From SFWF01 sp045591645 (GTDB taxonomy: Bacteria > Bacillota > Clostridia > Oscillospirales > Acutalibacteraceae): a stretch of 6,098 nt of DNA. Both the position numbers and the translations under genes were made by a program. Below, in pieces: positions 4,638-6,098 of the stretch (its first letter is position 1; each line of letters opens with the position of its first letter). The stretch is taken from contig JAZNTG010000020.1 of assembly GCA_045591645.1 (NCBI GenBank), forward strand, positions 1 to 6,098, given 5' to 3'. The notes under the pieces were generated by a model that saw only the letters and a program-made list of their open reading frames with translations, did not search any database and was not told the origin of the DNA.

Positions 4638-5867
4638 ATGAAGAGAATAATTGTATTGTTGGTTTGTTTAGTGCTTACTGTTGTTTTTTCTGCTTGCTCT
4701 AAGGATGCAGCGAGCAGTGAGACCTTACAGACGCAAAATGAAACATCTTCTGTAGATTTGTCAAACGAGCAAGGCTCAGAAGAGACCGTTTCGACAGAAA
4801 GCACATCGTCAAATGAGGCGTCATCAGAGAAAACAAAATCTGAAGCTTCTTCATCTAAACCGACGACATCATCAAAACCAACTAAGCCATCAACGTCGGC
4901 CTCTTCCGAAAAAGGCACTTCCTCTAAAACGTCTTCGGTAGATAATACTTCGTCGAGTTCTGAAATCACGGAAGGTAACATTGTTGACGGTGTCGTCGGT
5001 AGTGTTGTAGATGTCGGCGAAAGTGAGATGGTATACGGCGAGGATTACGGCGGATTTGTATATACAGGAAGTTTTGTAGGTTATGCCACTAAAGGCGATA
5101 TCTTCTATATGACGTTTACTTCTCCTAATATGTTAGTTGCGTACGACACTGCTCAGCTTGAAATAGTTTATGAAAAAACGTTGCCGGGCTTACCGTCAGA
5201 GATTCAGGTTGATGAAACTTCCTTAAGCATTGCCTACCCCGGCTTGAAAAAAATAGTTGTTTATGATAAAAACACTTTTTCACAGAAAAAGGAATATAAA
5301 CTTAGCAACGCCGTCGGCTCATTCTGTATAGACGGTGATACTATCTATTATGCTGAATATGATCAGCATTGCAGGGTTTACAGGACAAGTATCACTTCAG
5401 GTGAAACTGTTGAGATAAAGAATGGAATACACCCTTTTTATTATGAGCCAAAGTTATATTTAAGCAAAGAACACGGAAAACTGTACATTGGAGAGACGAG
5501 TATAAGCACATGTAATTTATATTGCTATGATATATCCAATAATTCTTTAGTGCAAATGTATTCGATTGATTCATACAATTTTGAAAGAACCATGTTCATG
5601 ATAGACGGAGAGCTTTATTGGGCGGGAATGAGATTTGATCCCGATAATCTGTCGGCTATGGGTGAATATGGAGGAGCAGGATCTAAGTATATGTATCATG
5701 TTGATGAAAACTTTGTCTTCTTAAATAGGGACGTATATCATCGAGAGAGCTATCAGCTCGTTGCCCGTGTAGAGCAGTATTTTAAATTTTTAGGGTCAAC
5801 AGAAAATATGAGCCTTGTTATTGTTGAGCAAAGCGGCTATGACCATGTGGTTGCGGTAGTTCATTAA
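4638..5867 (+). CDS. Lipoprotein with Ser/Thr-rich linker and probable beta-propeller
   Basis: A 409-residue predicted surface lipoprotein. Residues 1-19 are a signal peptide (MKR, then a hydrophobic core) ending in a lipobox, FSA-C20. Cys20 would be lipid-modified and anchor the protein to the outer face of the membrane. Residues 21-110 form a low-complexity linker in which 45 of 90 residues are Ser or Thr, with Lys, Glu and Pro between; it probably spans the cell wall. Residues ~135-409 contain blade-like beta repeats (VAYDTAQLEIVYEKTL, VVYDKNTFSQKKEYKL, RVYRTSITSGETVEI, LYCYDISNNSLVQMYSI), resembling propeller proteins of the DUF5050 or WD40-like kind. No catalytic motif is visible, so a binding or sensory role is the best guess. 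Two consecutive TAA stops end the gene. No terminator follows; a mobile element begins about 20 bp downstream. Confidence 0.85.
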   Translation: MKRIIVLLVCLVLTVVFSACSKDAASSETLQTQNETSSVDLSNEQGSEETVSTESTSSNEASSEKTKSEASSSKPTTSSKPTKPSTSASSEKGTSSKTSSVDNTSSSSEITEGNIVDGVVGSVVDVGESEMVYGEDYGGFVYTGSFVGYATKGDIFYMTFTSPNMLVAYDTAQLEIVYEKTLPGLPSEIQVDETSLSIAYPGLKKIVVYDKNTFSQKKEYKLSNAVGSFCIDGDTIYYAEYDQHCRVYRTSITSGETVEIKNGIHPFYYEPKLYLSKEHGKLYIGETSISTCNLYCYDISNNSLVQMYSIDSYNFERTMFMIDGELYWAGMRFDPDNLSAMGEYGGAGSKYMYHVDENFVFLNRDVYHRESYQLVARVEQYFKFLGSTENMSLVIVEQSGYDHVVAVVH

Positions 5868-5971
5868 TAAGCCAAGCAAAAGAATCTATTGTCCCTCGAT
5901 GTATAGCTGAGTATAAGGCAGCAAGTCGTAGGACAGGGGACGGTTCTATGATTGACCAAAAGAGTGATAAG

Positions 5972-6046
5972 TGATATGATAAGATTGGTGATGAAGAATG
6001 GCAAGAGCAGCAAGAATAAAAAGCAAAAACGATACTTATCATATCA
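5972..6046 (+). repeat. 12-bp perfect inverted repeat around the transposase start codon
   Basis: TGATATGATAAG (5972-5983) is the exact reverse complement of CTTATCATATCA (6035-6046), which lies in the codons for Thr-Tyr-His-Ile-Ile. In the mRNA this would close a 51-nt loop holding the ribosome site and ATG. It may limit transposase translation. Confidence 0.6.
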
Positions 6047-6098
6047 TAATGCGAGGAATAAACCGTCAACAGATATTTGAGGATGAACAGGATAACGA
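5998..6098 (+). CDS. IS200-like / REP-associated Y1 transposase, N-terminal part
   Basis: The first 33 codons are visible, beginning MARAARIKSKNDTYHIIMRG and continuing INRQQIFEDEQDN; the frame is open at the right edge. The TYHIIMRGINRQ-IFEDE stretch is the typical start of single-strand Y1 (HUH) transposases of the TnpA_REP/IS200 type. The catalytic HUH and Tyr motifs lie beyond the window, so intactness cannot be judged. An in-frame TGA at 5992 means 5998 is the first possible ATG. A weak GGTGA site lies at 5987-5991. A 12-bp inverted repeat brackets the start (see the next entry). Confidence 0.85.
   Translation, partial: MARAARIKSKNDTYHIIMRGINRQQIFEDEQDN

Larger units (their letters stand above)
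5889..6098 (+). mobile_element. Left end of IS200/REP-associated (Y1) transposon, partial
   Basis: The block GTCCCTCGATG (5891-5901) is answered by GGACAGGGGACGGTTCT (5931-5947). TGTCC/GGACA and GTCCC/GGGAC are inverted matches across about 35-45 bp. The GGACAGGGGACGGTTCT string is, from memory, a typical sequence next to Y1 transposases in Firmicutes. The transposase start follows 50 bp later. The exact left boundary cannot be fixed, and the right end lies outside the window. Confidence 0.65.

Noticed and set aside
4604..4981. Antisense open frame of 125 codons opposite the lipoprotein start
   Set aside because: It is the shadow of the Ser/Thr-rich linker: the low-complexity codons read backwards give an acidic Asp/Glu/Val/Ser-rich string. 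It has no ribosome site or recognisable domain.
5818..6069. Antisense open frame of 83 codons across the end of the lipoprotein gene and the transposase start
   Set aside because: It overlaps two well-supported + strand genes, shows no family resemblance and no ribosome binding site.

Overview
The window looks like the chromosome of a spore-forming, low-to-moderate GC Clostridia bacterium, most likely a gut Ruminococcaceae/Oscillospiraceae type. The reasons are a SpoIIE gene, Gram-positive style ribosome binding sites and intrinsic terminators, a Spo0A-type promoter, and a multi-hairpin repeat and IS200-type transposase of kinds common in that group. The genus assignment is inference; no taxon-defining search was possible.

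Layout, left to right. Bases 1-268 are the end of an rRNA operon: the 3' end of 23S, a short spacer, and a complete 5S gene, closed by a strong terminator (271-308). Next comes a gene-free stretch of about 480 bp. It holds a palindromic multi-hairpin repeat (about 311-480), a second copy of the terminator hairpin arms (492-517), a 95-bp inverted repeat (597-691), and a promoter overlapped by a near-perfect dyad (725-753). That promoter drives a gene (787-1890) for a membrane-tethered XRE-type regulator fused to an RDD domain, which ends in its own terminator (1897-1928).

The largest gene (2046-4355) is spoIIE, the membrane-bound PP2C phosphatase that activates sigma-F at the start of sporulation. 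Its upstream region has the unusual long-spacer sigma-A promoter with Spo0A-box-like sites known from early sporulation operons. Downstream, 4356-4637 is non-coding but highly structured. It has an extended -10 promoter with the same hexamers as the regulator gene's promoter, nested and mutually exclusive hairpins, and a strong terminator. It could encode a stand-alone small RNA of about 170 nt, or a regulated leader for the next gene.

That next gene (4638-5867) encodes a lipoprotein with a Ser/Thr-rich linker and a probable beta-propeller. From about 5889 to the right edge lies the left end of an IS200/REP-associated Y1 transposase element. Its reading frame starts at 5998 and is cut by the window end.

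The genes are all on the + strand but do not look like one operon: terminators or separate promoters lie between the rRNA genes, the regulator, spoIIE and the lipoprotein. The most promising undescribed items are the structured, promoter-and-terminator-bounded RNA at 4364-4567, the palindromic element flanked by duplicated terminator arms after the 5S gene, and the 12-bp inverted repeat bracketing the transposase start.
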